Shown here in pieces: positions 18,338 to 26,444 of a DNA stretch of 52,816 nucleotides. The stretch lies in assembly GCA_026393795.1 (NCBI GenBank), contig JAPKZL010000223.1:1-52816 (forward strand), written 5' to 3'. Source of the DNA: Candidatus Aminicenantes bacterium (lineage in GTDB: Bacteria > Acidobacteriota > Aminicenantia > UBA2199). The notes under the pieces were generated by a model. That model ran no database searches. It was given only the letters and a program-made list of their open reading frames with translations, and was not told where the DNA came from. Position 1 is the first letter of the stretch. Every line of letters starts with the position of its first letter. A program made the translations under genes and the position numbers.

Positions 18338-18400
18338 GGAAAGGCAGGCAGGAACTGGGGTGAGTGACGGGATGTGAACCCGCAGCGATCGGATCTACAG
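18338..18400 (-). repeat. Displaced 3' half of tRNA-His (att-like copy)
   Basis: This 63-bp segment matches 20295-20357 with only 5 mismatches at a constant offset of 1957 bp. It contains the tRNA-His 3' half from the anticodon loop through the T arm, acceptor strand and CCA, plus about 18 bp of 3' flank. Homology ends in the anticodon loop, a common crossover point for tyrosine integrases. No 5' half exists here, so no tRNA is made. The tandem hairpin repeats begin within its last 10 bp. Confidence 0.8.
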
Positions 18401-18650
18401 CACAAACTATCCTGACACGCAGTGTACGGATCTAGTTTGTCTGTAACGCCGGATTTACAGCACAAACTATCCGGACACGCAGTGTACGGATCTAGTTTGT
18501 CTGTAACGCCGGATTTACAGCACAAACTATCCAGACACGCAGTGTACGGATCTAGTTTGTCTGTAACGCCGGATTTACAGCACAAACTATCCAGACACGC
18601 AGTGTACGGATCTAGTTTGTCTGTAACGCCGGATTTAGTTTGTCTGTAAC
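18391..18650. repeat. Four tandem 60-bp palindromic repeats plus a 20-bp partial unit
   Basis: Units lie at 18391-18450, 18451-18510, 18511-18570 and 18571-18630, followed by a partial copy of the right arm at 18631-18650. Copies differ only at unit position 5 (c/t) and 33 (t/g/a/a). Each unit folds as a hairpin: TTACAG-c-ACAAACTA-TCC pairs with GGA-tc-TAGTTTGT-CTGTAA (17 pairs), and the loop itself contains ACACgcaGTGT. The near identity implies recent amplification. There is no unique spacer between units, so it is not CRISPR. Confidence 0.9.
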
Positions 18651-18834
18651 GAAGGGCGATGAGTGAATCCAGCAACTTGTCCCGCCGTTACAGTCCCGCT
18701 TAGGATATTTCAAAACGCTGTATTATCAAGCCTGTACAGCGTCTTAGGCACATATGCCTATCTATTCACGGATGGAATCGGTTAAAATTTAAGCACACTT
18801 TAGTACACACAAAAACGACCGAATCAATATTTTT
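18651..18834. other. Noncoding stretch between tandem repeats and the LolA-like gene
   Basis: This AT-richer DNA has no credible open frame. Two short inverted words are visible (GTTACAG near 18687 echoing the repeat unit, and ACGCTGTATT/TGTACAGCGT around 18715-18745), but no tRNA, terminator or known element is recognisable. Confidence 0.4.
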
Positions 18835-20124
18835 TCAGAGCAGTGAATTCAGCACGTGCGCCATGATCTGTTTTTGCCGGGAATAGTTGCCTACAAAAAT
18901 TTTTTTCACCACTCCGGAGTGATCGATGATCACCCAAAAGGGCGGGGAGATGCAGTTGAAATGGAAAGCCGATCCCACCGATCCGTGAAAATCAATAGCC
19001 ACAGGAATATTCATTCCCATCTTACGTATAGCGGTTGCGGTCTCCTCACGCGTCGATTTCATGCTGATTCCAAGAAAAACAACGGGCCTCTTCGAGAATT
19101 CAGCAACGAGTTTGCCAAGAGTCTGGAGGTGCTTCCCGATGTTATACGAACGATCGAAGTTTTTTCCGTTAAAAATAAAGAAAACGGCTGCTCGTCCTTT
19201 TATGTCCGCCAAATTGTATTCATCTCCCCGATTCATTCCCGGAAGCGCGATGCCCGGCATCGCTTTGCCTTCCATGAACTCTTCAGGCTCCGGTCCTTTC
19301 TCGTGGATAGGAAAGGAATCAAACAGATTGAACGTTTCCACAGCGGCGGGAGGGGGGATAAAACGGAAGGCCCCGGGGGGAATCGGCTGATTGATGCGGA
19401 TGTCATTATGAAAATATTCATAAACAGTCTCGTGTTTAAGGGCATTCCCTCCCATTTTGATGTTTTGGATTTTCTTCTCCTTCACATGGTGGATCAGGAA
19501 CGTTTTGGAATCGATCCACAAGTTGACCAACCACTCATCGTCTTCAACTTTTCTTTCCAGAACGATATGCAGGAGATTTCCCGAATGAGTTTCCTTTTCA
19601 TTGGCGAACGCCGCGACCGGGTAGTTATCCAGGTTCTTTTGCGCTGTTTCCGGATCAAAAAGCATGGGAATGACAAAACCGTTTTTCATGCTCGTATACT
19701 GTGCGTCGAACATAAAATCGTCGGAATCAGCGATTTCTTTCAGCGTTTTCGGCGCCTCGTCATTGGTGAACTTGTTAAACATGGGCATATATTCCCAGAT
19801 CCTTTTCCCGTCACACACCAGAGACGTGCCCGCAATAGAAAACTCTCCCGACTGCCAAAAACGGAGGCGGTTGGGTCTGGCAATGCAGATGTCGATGACA
19901 TTCCCGACGGCTCCGCCGACATTGATGATTTTCGGACCCTGGTATTTTGAGCTGATCTGGACTTTGAGCTGCTCCTGATACGTCTTCAGGTTCCCGTACA
20001 TGCGTATACACTTCTCCATGATTTTTCTGGCGGCAGGGTCATTCCGCAAAGGTGTGCTCCTGATCATATGAGCAAGGAGGGCAAGAAAAACAATACCCAT
20101 AAGTGCTTTCTTTAAACCTGACAT
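18835..20124 (-). CDS. LolA/DUF2092-like protein fused to a cysteine-less redoxin-like domain
   Basis: A 429-residue exported protein starting MSGLKKALMGIVFLALLAHM (membrane/signal helix). Residues of about 30-260 resemble LolA/DUF2092-type lipid-carrier folds (ARKIMEKCIRMYGNLKTYQE, RPNRLRFWQSG, NLWIDSKTFLIHHV). A C-terminal part from about 280 has the AhpC/TSA/TlpA layout (PGMNRGDEYNLADIKGRAAV, PVAIDFHGSVGSAFHF, PPFWVIIDHSGVV). At the place of the catalytic FWASWCPPC-type site it reads FIFNGKNFDRSYN, with no cysteine, so peroxidase or thioredoxin chemistry is unlikely. GGAGGAG precedes the chosen ATG. It is the only gene between the two tRNA-His repeats. Confidence 0.75.
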   Translation of the reverse strand: MSGLKKALMGIVFLALLAHMIRSTPLRNDPAARKIMEKCIRMYGNLKTYQEQLKVQISSKYQGPKIINVGGAVGNVIDICIARPNRLRFWQSGEFSIAGTSLVCDGKRIWEYMPMFNKFTNDEAPKTLKEIADSDDFMFDAQYTSMKNGFVIPMLFDPETAQKNLDNYPVAAFANEKETHSGNLLHIVLERKVEDDEWLVNLWIDSKTFLIHHVKEKKIQNIKMGGNALKHETVYEYFHNDIRINQPIPPGAFRFIPPPAAVETFNLFDSFPIHEKGPEPEEFMEGKAMPGIALPGMNRGDEYNLADIKGRAAVFFIFNGKNFDRSYNIGKHLQTLGKLVAEFSKRPVVFLGISMKSTREETATAIRKMGMNIPVAIDFHGSVGSAFHFNCISPPFWVIIDHSGVVKKIFVGNYSRQKQIMAHVLNSLL

Positions 20125-20294
20125 TTTTCTCTCCTCCTGAAAAAGCATTATATGCACAAAGGGGAAAATGGTCAAAAGAGGGATTAAGGAAACGGGGCCA
20201 GTCGCTGGCTGTCCCATAGCGGTTCATTTCGGGCAAATTTCTGTCAGCACAAAATAGGACACACTCTATCGGATTCGGGCAGGGTAAAATGACT

Positions 20295-20357
20295 GGAAAC
20301 GCAGGTGGGAACTGGGGTGAGTGACGGGATTTGAACCCGCAGCGATCGGATCCACAG
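20295..20357 (-). repeat. Att-like copy inside the intact tRNA-His
   Basis: This is the partner of the 63-bp repeat at 18338-18400, in the same orientation (58 of 63 positions identical). It covers the tRNA-His 3' half from the anticodon loop and about 18 bp of 3' flanking DNA. Together the copies bound a 1.96-kb segment, as expected for an element integrated into the 3' end of the tRNA gene and reconstituting it. Confidence 0.75.
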
Positions 20358-20388
20358 TCCGATACTCTACCATTGAGCTACACTCACC
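20313..20388 (-). tRNA. tRNA-His (GTG anticodon)
   Basis: The minus strand gives a complete cloverleaf: acceptor GTGAGTG paired with CACTCAC, D arm GCTC/GAGT-type, anticodon stem-loop TCGGA-CTGTGGA-TCCGA with anticodon GTG, and T arm GCGGG-TTCAAAT-CCCGT. An extra G at position -1 (20388) faces C73, the hallmark of tRNA-His, and CCA is encoded (20315-20313). A strong promoter lies 12-40 bp upstream. Its 3' half is duplicated at 18338-18400. Confidence 0.95.
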
Positions 20389-20400
20389 ACGCCCTGTGAT

Positions 20401-20428
20401 TGTATAGCATTCCCCCCCTTGCTGTCAA
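20401..20428 (-). promoter_or_regulatory. Promoter of tRNA-His
   Basis: On the minus strand a perfect TTGACA (20428-20423) and TATACA (20406-20401) are separated by 16 bp, ending about 12 bp before the tRNA. The spacer contains a run of seven G residues (20418-20412 on this strand). A one-base slip there would bring the spacer to 17 bp, the optimum. Confidence 0.7.
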
Positions 20429-20464
20429 CCACTTTTTTACGCTGGCCCCGGCCAGGGGATTAGC

Positions 20465-20510
20465 GGCGCTCCCCTCTTTTTTTGAAAAGAGAGGGGCCGG
20501 GGGTGAGTTT
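20465..20510. repeat. Dispersed palindromic repeat, copy A
   Basis: The core is CCCCTCTTTTTTTGAAAAGAGAGGGG-like (near-perfect hairpin), followed by the constant tail gccgggggtgagttt. The same module recurs at 22766-22810. A smaller perfect hairpin, CTGGCC-cc-GGCCAG, lies just to the left at 20442-20455. The motif is seen in many unrelated genomes as a short intergenic repeat; it is noncoding here. Confidence 0.7.
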
Positions 20511-20617
20511 TTTTAAGCAGAGACTGTCATAAAATTTTAAGCATCTCCCGTTGTGTGATGGATTTTTATGGCCGACTCCATTATAATGAAGAAAATCTCA
20601 CTAGGAATAAAGATATA

Positions 20618-21730
<1,113 letters not shown>

Positions 21731-21764
21731 CAACGGCCACATAGGGGCACAGCGCGCTGTGCCC

Positions 21765-22631
21765 CTACCGAATCGTAAACGAAACAATATATTCGAAATT
21801 AGCGGGAGTATCCGGCAACCTGGGATCCATATCCCGCCATTCGCCGGAGAGGCCAAGCTCAGTCGCCGCCAGCTGGAAGTGGCACATGGCGATGCCCAGG
21901 TCGATGCGCTGCAAATCGGCGAGGGGCATCAAGGCGCTGTAGGCCTTGTCGCGGCTGAGGAAAAAATGAAAGCCACCCTCCTTCAAGACGATGCGCCAGG
22001 GCTGCTTGTTGGAGGCCGAAGGCCCCAGGCGTACACCCTCCAGGACCGGCGCCCAGCGCGGGGAATCGGCGCTGCGCCACGGGGTCTGCCAATCGTCCTG
22101 GAAAAAAATCTCGGTCGCGGCCTTGCGCCGGTCGCCCCGGGCGCTCCAGCGCACCAGGCGGTCGCGCAGGGAGCGTTGTTCGGCCGGCCGGCCGACGGCG
22201 ACCACCGCCGGCAGCATTTCCTCGGGCCGGATGCCGAGGCTGCGGCCGAAATGCTTGCGGTCAAATATGCCGCCGATCCAGCAGCTGGCCAGGCCCAGGG
22301 AGGTGGCGTACAGGACGATCGCCTCCAGCCCGAAACCGACATCTTCCCAGCAGTGGAGCGAGCCCTTTTTGACCAGGGCGCTCAGATAGAAGCGCACCCC
22401 CTTGATCAGCCCGTAGCTGCCGCCGGAAAAAACATTTTCAGCTCGCACCCGCTCTTTGTCGATGACGCCGAAACGAACACTGTTTTTAAAGGGTAGTTCC
22501 AGGGCAGCCGAAAATTTTTCCAGCGCCACCAGAATATCAGGCTCCAACCCGCGGCCATCGAAACTGCGGCAAGAATAGCGTTTTTGAATAAGCTCCAAAA
22601 CCGGCTGGCTGAAAATGATGTTTTTTGGCAT
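21765..22631 (-). CDS. Nitroreductase family protein
   Basis: A 288-residue FMN-dependent nitroreductase-fold protein. The N-terminal LIQKRYSCRSFDGRGLEPD is the classical S-x-R-x-F/Y FMN phosphate motif. The middle has GFGLEAIVLYATSLGLASCW (the dimer-interface A-T-x-L-G-L-x-x-x-W motif) and AVVAVGRPAEQRS, and a second, degenerate copy follows (GPSASNKQPWRIVLKEGG). This duplicated layout resembles the putative TM nitroreductase subgroup. Substrate unknown. The ATG at 22631 lacks a ribosome binding site, but TATAAT ends only 6 bp upstream, which suggests a leaderless transcript. Confidence 0.85.
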   Translation of the reverse strand: MPKNIIFSQPVLELIQKRYSCRSFDGRGLEPDILVALEKFSAALELPFKNSVRFGVIDKERVRAENVFSGGSYGLIKGVRFYLSALVKKGSLHCWEDVGFGLEAIVLYATSLGLASCWIGGIFDRKHFGRSLGIRPEEMLPAVVAVGRPAEQRSLRDRLVRWSARGDRRKAATEIFFQDDWQTPWRSADSPRWAPVLEGVRLGPSASNKQPWRIVLKEGGFHFFLSRDKAYSALMPLADLQRIDLGIAMCHFQLAATELGLSGEWRDMDPRLPDTPANFEYIVSFTIR

Positions 22632-22735
22632 GGGCGGATTATAGCACACTTCAACCGTGCCAAACTCATCCCCCACCCCCCTCAGGTGGCAGACAAACCA
22701 AATCCGTCCACTTCGTGGCCAGATTGTTTGTGCTG

Positions 22736-22758
22736 CCCTTCTCTTGGCAAGAGAAGGG
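22736..22758. repeat. Perfect 11-bp palindrome, relative of the dispersed repeat
   Basis: CCCTTCTCTTG and CAAGAGAAGGG flank a single G, a perfect hairpin directly left of copy B (22766-22810). It resembles a diverged or shorter version of the same module, making a two-unit cluster. Confidence 0.6.
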
Positions 22759-22765
22759 GAGTTAT

Positions 22766-22810
22766 GGCACTCCCCTCTCTTTTGAAAAGAGAGGGGCTGG
22801 GGGTGAGTTT
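22766..22810. repeat. Dispersed palindromic repeat, copy B
   Basis: CCCCTCTCTTTT-g-AAAAGAGAGGGG is a perfect 12-bp inverted repeat, followed by ctgggggtgagttt. It matches copy A (20465-20510) over about 45 bp with few changes. It lies in the gap between the nitroreductase and tRNA-Arg genes. Confidence 0.7.
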
Positions 22811-22863
22811 AAAATTTCCGACATCGATATTTTTTAAACTCAAAATCCAAATTATTCTTTTTA

Positions 22864-22892
22864 TTGCTGCAATCTTAGAATCAGGCTATAAT
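22864..22892 (+). promoter_or_regulatory. Promoter of tRNA-Arg
   Basis: TTGCTG (22864-22869), a 17-bp spacer and a perfect TATAAT (22887-22892) lie 13 bp before the tRNA. No other gene is close enough upstream to supply the transcript. Confidence 0.65.
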
Positions 22893-22905
22893 CGCTTCTA
22901 CCGCC

Positions 22906-22978
22906 GCGCCCGTAGCTCAAAGGATAGAGCGGCAGCCTTCGAAGCTGTGCGTTGGGAGTTCGAGTCTCTCCGGGCGTA
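22906..22978 (+). tRNA. tRNA-Arg (TCG anticodon)
   Basis: A full cloverleaf: acceptor GCGCCCG with CGGGCGT (terminal G-U pair), D arm GCTC-AAAGGATA-GAGC, anticodon loop CTTCGAA with anticodon TCG, variable loop GCGTT, and T arm GGGAG-TTCGAGT-CTCTC. CCA is not encoded, unlike tRNA-His in the same window, so it must be added by the CCA enzyme. The UvrA-like gene starts 34 bp downstream. Confidence 0.93.
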
Positions 22979-23012
22979 TTTATCTTGTCTTTAACAGGAA
23001 CGAACGACGGGC

Positions 23013-25397
23013 ATGGAAAAGAACATCATCCTCAGGGGCATCCGCACCAACAACCTGAAAAATATCGACGCCGAAATCCCGCTGGGGAAGATAACGGCCA
23101 TTGTCGGCGTCAGCGGCGCCGGCAAGTCATCGCTGGCCTTCCATACCCTTTACGCCGAAGGCTACATCCGCTACATCGAATCCATTTCCCCATATATCCG
23201 CCAGTTCCTGGACCGGATCGATAAGCCCGACATCGACCGCATCGACAACCTGCCGCCGGCGCTCGCCTTCCGCCAGAAAAAACCGGTCCGCAATCCCCGC
23301 TCTATCGTGGCCACGGCCTCCGACATTTTCGATTACCTGCGCATCCTTTACGCCAAGATCGCCGATTTTTACTGCCCGGGCTGCGGCGCCGAAATCAAGA
23401 AGTTCAGCATCGACGAGATCATCCAGACGCTGCTGGCGCTCAAGCCCGGCAGCCTGCGCGTCTGTTTTTCCTACCAGGGCGATGTCGCTTTCCTGATCAA
23501 CCGCGGCTACTATTTCCAGGTTCGCCGGGGCCGCAAAATGGCCATCGACAGTCAAAGCCGGAATGTGCCGATTCGGGTCCTGGTCGACGAGCTGGAAAAC
23601 CGGGCCGAGAACCGCAGCCGGATTTTTGAGGCCGTCGACGCGGCCATGGCCATGAGCCGTGACACGGTAACCGTGTACCATGACCGCCGGCCGCTGTATT
23701 TCCCGGTCGTGCTCTTCTGTCCCCGCTGCCGCAAGGAGTATGAAAGTCCGGACGAAAACCTTTTTTCGTTCAACAGCGGCCGTGGCGCCTGCCCGGTTTG
23801 CAAGGGGCTGGGCGAAACGGACGAAAGCGGCTCCGGGTCCACCCCCTGCCGCGAATGCCGCGGCAGCCGCTTCAGCCGTCTGGCCACTTCGTTCCGGATC
23901 AAAGGCCGGACCATCGCCGACCTGCTGGCCATGACCATCGGCGCCGCCGACGACTGGATCAAGGATCTGGACGGCGACGCTTACCGGAACAGGATTTCCC
24001 CCGAGGTCTTCGCGGAGATCGCGGCCAAGCTGGAGTATCTGCGCCGCAGCCGGCTTCATTACATCCACCTGAACCGCCCCACCTTCACCCTTTCCAAGGG
24101 CGAATACCAGCGCATCAACCTGGCCTTCATCATGGGCTCCACCCTCTCCGATTCGCTGCTGATCATCGATCAGCCTTCCGCCGACCTGCATCCCGTTGAC
24201 TACGAAAAGATGGATTTTTTCCTTAAAAAACTGAAAGAAAACGGCAACACCGTCATCCTGGTCGAGCACAACCCGCACCTGGTCGGCTATGCCGATCATG
24301 TCATCGAGCTGGGGCCGCGGGCGGGTGTCGCCGGTGGGGAGATCGTCTATTCCGGGAGCAAGGATGATTTTTTCAACTCGCAGGTGACCACCACCCAGAA
24401 GTACTTCCGTCTGGCGGCGAAGCGGCCGGCCCAAGCGAAGGCCGCACTGGAATTCTGGACCTGCCGGGACGCCGGCAGCCACAATTTGAAACATTTTGAT
24501 TTCCGCATCCCGCGCCGGGCATTCACCGTCATTGCCGGAGTCAGCGGCGCCGGCAAGAGCACGCTGCTCTACGATGAAATCTACCTGAAGCACGGAGCCG
24601 ACTCCGGACACAGCGAAGTCGTCCATCTCGACCCGGGCGTGGGCGCCAGGCGCGGCAGCACCAACGTCGCCGGATTTTTCGATGTGTTCCCGCCGTTGCG
24701 GGAATTTTTTGCCGCCTTGAAACAAAGCCGCCTGCTGGGGTATCTTCCCGGCCATTTTTCTTTCAATTCTCCGCTGGGGCGCTGTCCCGAATGCAAGGGC
24801 CGGGGTTATCTGGAGATTGAAATGCAATTCCTGCCCGCGGTCAGAACCACCTGCCGCCACTGCCAGGGCAGCGGCTTCACCCCCGACATCCTGAAGATCA
24901 CCCATAAGGATAAAAACATCGCCGCCGTTTTGGCCCTGACCATCGATGAATTCGTCCGCGATTTCGGCGCCGATCTCCCCCAGCTGCTCAAGACGCTGAA
25001 AAACCTGCAGGACAACGACATGGGCTACCTGCAGCTGGGGGAGAAGGTCAGCTGCCTGTCCACCGGGGAATTGCAGAAGCTCAAGCTGCTGAAATACCTG
25101 GATCAGGAAAAAACGGACATCCTGTTCCTGCTCGACGAGCCGTCGTTCGGTCTTCACGCCTACGATATCGCGGTCATCCGCAAGCTCTTCGCCCGCCTGC
25201 TGAAAAACCGCAACACCATCGTGGCGGTCGAGCACAATCTGTCGCTGATCGCCAGCGCCGATCATGTCATCGAACTCGGCCCCGAGGGGGGCGACGGCGG
25301 CGGTTACATGCTTTTCAACGGCTCTCCCGCCGCCATGATGAAAGACAGAAAATCGCTGACCGGGCACTATCTGAAAAATTATTTGAAAAACACTTGA
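23013..25397 (+). CDS. Divergent UvrA-like ABC ATPase with a degenerate first nucleotide site
   Basis: A 794-residue UvrA paralogue, about 140 residues shorter than classical UvrA. It keeps the two split ABC modules: Walker A GVSGAGKSS (32-40) and GVSGAGKST (about 509-517), with zinc-module cysteines FYCPGCG, CPRC...CPVCKGLG...CRECRG and CPECKGRGY...CRHCQGSGF. Site 1 is altered: the signature reads LSKGEYQR instead of LSGGE, and Walker B reads IIDQPSADLH, replacing the catalytic Glu by Gln. Site 2 keeps LSTGE and LLDEPSFGLH. One ATP site is probably hydrolysis-deficient. It may be a UvrA2-like protein in DNA repair or drug tolerance; role unproven. It follows tRNA-Arg. Confidence 0.88.
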   Translation: MEKNIILRGIRTNNLKNIDAEIPLGKITAIVGVSGAGKSSLAFHTLYAEGYIRYIESISPYIRQFLDRIDKPDIDRIDNLPPALAFRQKKPVRNPRSIVATASDIFDYLRILYAKIADFYCPGCGAEIKKFSIDEIIQTLLALKPGSLRVCFSYQGDVAFLINRGYYFQVRRGRKMAIDSQSRNVPIRVLVDELENRAENRSRIFEAVDAAMAMSRDTVTVYHDRRPLYFPVVLFCPRCRKEYESPDENLFSFNSGRGACPVCKGLGETDESGSGSTPCRECRGSRFSRLATSFRIKGRTIADLLAMTIGAADDWIKDLDGDAYRNRISPEVFAEIAAKLEYLRRSRLHYIHLNRPTFTLSKGEYQRINLAFIMGSTLSDSLLIIDQPSADLHPVDYEKMDFFLKKLKENGNTVILVEHNPHLVGYADHVIELGPRAGVAGGEIVYSGSKDDFFNSQVTTTQKYFRLAAKRPAQAKAALEFWTCRDAGSHNLKHFDFRIPRRAFTVIAGVSGAGKSTLLYDEIYLKHGADSGHSEVVHLDPGVGARRGSTNVAGFFDVFPPLREFFAALKQSRLLGYLPGHFSFNSPLGRCPECKGRGYLEIEMQFLPAVRTTCRHCQGSGFTPDILKITHKDKNIAAVLALTIDEFVRDFGADLPQLLKTLKNLQDNDMGYLQLGEKVSCLSTGELQKLKLLKYLDQEKTDILFLLDEPSFGLHAYDIAVIRKLFARLLKNRNTIVAVEHNLSLIASADHVIELGPEGGDGGGYMLFNGSPAAMMKDRKSLTGHYLKNYLKNT

Positions 25398-25422
25398 CAA
25401 AAACAATTTATCAAATTAAATA
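25394..25422 (+). promoter_or_regulatory. Promoter overlapping the UvrA-like stop codon
   Basis: TTGACA (25394-25399) overlaps the TGA of the UvrA-like gene; after 17 bp comes TAAATA (25417-25422) in very AT-rich DNA. It would transcribe the acidic protein at 25459 and possibly the ATP synthase F0 genes behind it. Confidence 0.55.
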
Positions 25423-25458
25423 AGTACAATAAAAAATTTCGTCAAGGAGTATCCGCTG

Positions 25459-25815
25459 ATGGAGCAGATCGAAATCATTTCGTGGCAAACGCTTGACGTC
25501 TTGAAAGCCGCCGCGACCAAGATCATAGAAGTGGTTGGCGCCCTGGATACGGACGAGCACATGTCCGTTTTTTGCTATATCGAGGACGACTACCTGGAAC
25601 TGTTTTACAGCGAACTGGACGCCAATTTCATCAGGCATTTCGAGGACGAGGATGAATTCCAGAAGACCATCGAAATACGCAAAACCGAGTTCGGCGCCGA
25701 AAATTTCGAAACGATGAACTACTACGAGGAAGAGGAGAATTTCGGCGACGACGATTCCGAAGAAGACCTGGACGGCTTCGACATGAAGGATGACGAAGCG
25801 GATGACGATTATTGA
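25459..25815 (+). CDS. Highly acidic protein of unknown function
   Basis: A 118-residue protein with a folded-looking first half (MEQIEIISWQTLDVLKAAAT, FCYIEDDYLELFYSELDANF) and a very acidic tail (EEEENFGDDDSEEDLDGF) that should be disordered and strongly negative. No domain is recognised. AAGGAG precedes the ATG and a separate TTGACA promoter lies upstream. It sits 43 bp before the ATP synthase genes, so it may be co-transcribed with them; no functional link is established. Confidence 0.65.
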   Translation: MEQIEIISWQTLDVLKAAATKIIEVVGALDTDEHMSVFCYIEDDYLELFYSELDANFIRHFEDEDEFQKTIEIRKTEFGAENFETMNYYEEEENFGDDDSEEDLDGFDMKDDEADDDY

Positions 25816-25858
25816 CCGCGGCCGGATTCTTCCCGCCGCGGCCTGAGCCGGTCACGCC

Positions 25859-26074
25859 ATGACGCCCTTGCCCGACAAGATAAAATGGCCGGCCTACGCG
25901 TCGGTTGGCCTGATGTTTCCCAGCTCGATCCTGGTCGGTTTCGCCATCGGCCATTATCTGGACAAATGGCTGAAAACCGATCCCTATCTGACCCTCATTT
26001 TCATCATCTACGGGATCGTGGCCGGATTTGTCAACCTGTTTGCCGTCACCCGGTCCGATGACAAAAAAAAGTAG
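25859..26074 (+). CDS. AtpZ/AtpI-like small membrane protein
   Basis: A 71-residue protein with two membrane helices (YASVGLMFPSSILVGFAIGH and TLIFIIYGIVAGFVNLFAV) joined by LDKWLKTDPY, the hairpin of the AtpI/AtpZ family (F0F1-ATPase gene 1-type proteins), which assist c-ring assembly or divalent-ion supply. The conserved G-x-x-x-D-x-x-L-x-T-x-P pattern is recognisable. It is first in the F0 set, and its 3' end overlaps the next gene in another frame (26058 start). The ribosome binding site is weak. Confidence 0.8.
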   Translation: MTPLPDKIKWPAYASVGLMFPSSILVGFAIGHYLDKWLKTDPYLTLIFIIYGIVAGFVNLFAVTRSDDKKK

Positions 26075-26444
26075 GCCGGGTATCGGCGCCCAGGTGGCCT
26101 TCAAGGCAGTCGTTGCCGAGGCCAGCGCCATGGCTTTCATCTATTTTTTTACAAAAAGCGCCGTTTATTGTATAATTTCCCTCACGGGCGCCGCCATCAG
26201 TATCGCCGCTTTCGCGCTGCTGATCCGATCGACCGACCGCATCTTGAAAAAAGGCAAAGGAAGGATGATGTTTTTTTTATTGGCCCAGCTGAAATTGTTG
26301 ATTATCGCCGTGGCCTTCTACGCGCTCAGCCGCTGGACGAAAAGCGGCGCTGTTTTTTTCATCCAGGGAATCGCCATCATCTACCTGGCCATCCTGATCG
26401 AGGGACTGGCCCGCTTTTCCGGGAACGCAAGCCATGGAACATAA
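26058..26444 (+). CDS. ATP synthase subunit I-like membrane protein
   Basis: A 128-residue protein with four predicted membrane helices, starting MTKKSRPGIGAQVAFKAVVA. Size, helix number and position directly before subunit a fit the ATP synthase I/AtpI chain, but sequence signals in this family are weak. The start is taken inside the preceding gene (17-bp overlap), because the longer frame begins within AtpZ without a ribosome binding site. Its stop overlaps the start of atpB by 11 bp, indicating translational coupling. Confidence 0.65.
   Translation: MTKKSRPGIGAQVAFKAVVAEASAMAFIYFFTKSAVYCIISLTGAAISIAAFALLIRSTDRILKKGKGRMMFFLLAQLKLLIIAVAFYALSRWTKSGAVFFIQGIAIIYLAILIEGLARFSGNASHGT

Noticed and set aside
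18391-18650. CRISPR array or integron attC array
   Set aside because: There are no unique spacers between units, so it is not CRISPR. The unit lacks the GTTRRRY/RYYYAAC core pairs of attC sites, and no integron integrase or cassette genes are present.
18319-18675. Open frames on both strands across the 60-bp repeats, giving 20-residue protein repeats
   Set aside because: A 60-bp period keeps any frame open, both strands are open equally, there is no ribosome binding site, and the DNA is clearly built as palindromes. Noncoding is the simpler reading.
18338-20388. Prophage or integrative conjugative element
   Set aside because: No integrase, structural, replication or conjugation genes lie between the repeats. 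At most it is a small non-autonomous or relic element.
23127-25406. 759-residue open frame antisense to the UvrA-like gene
   Set aside because: A GC-rich codon-position shadow. The sense frame has full UvrA motifs; the antisense product has low-complexity Gly/Asp/Val-rich sequence with no family match.
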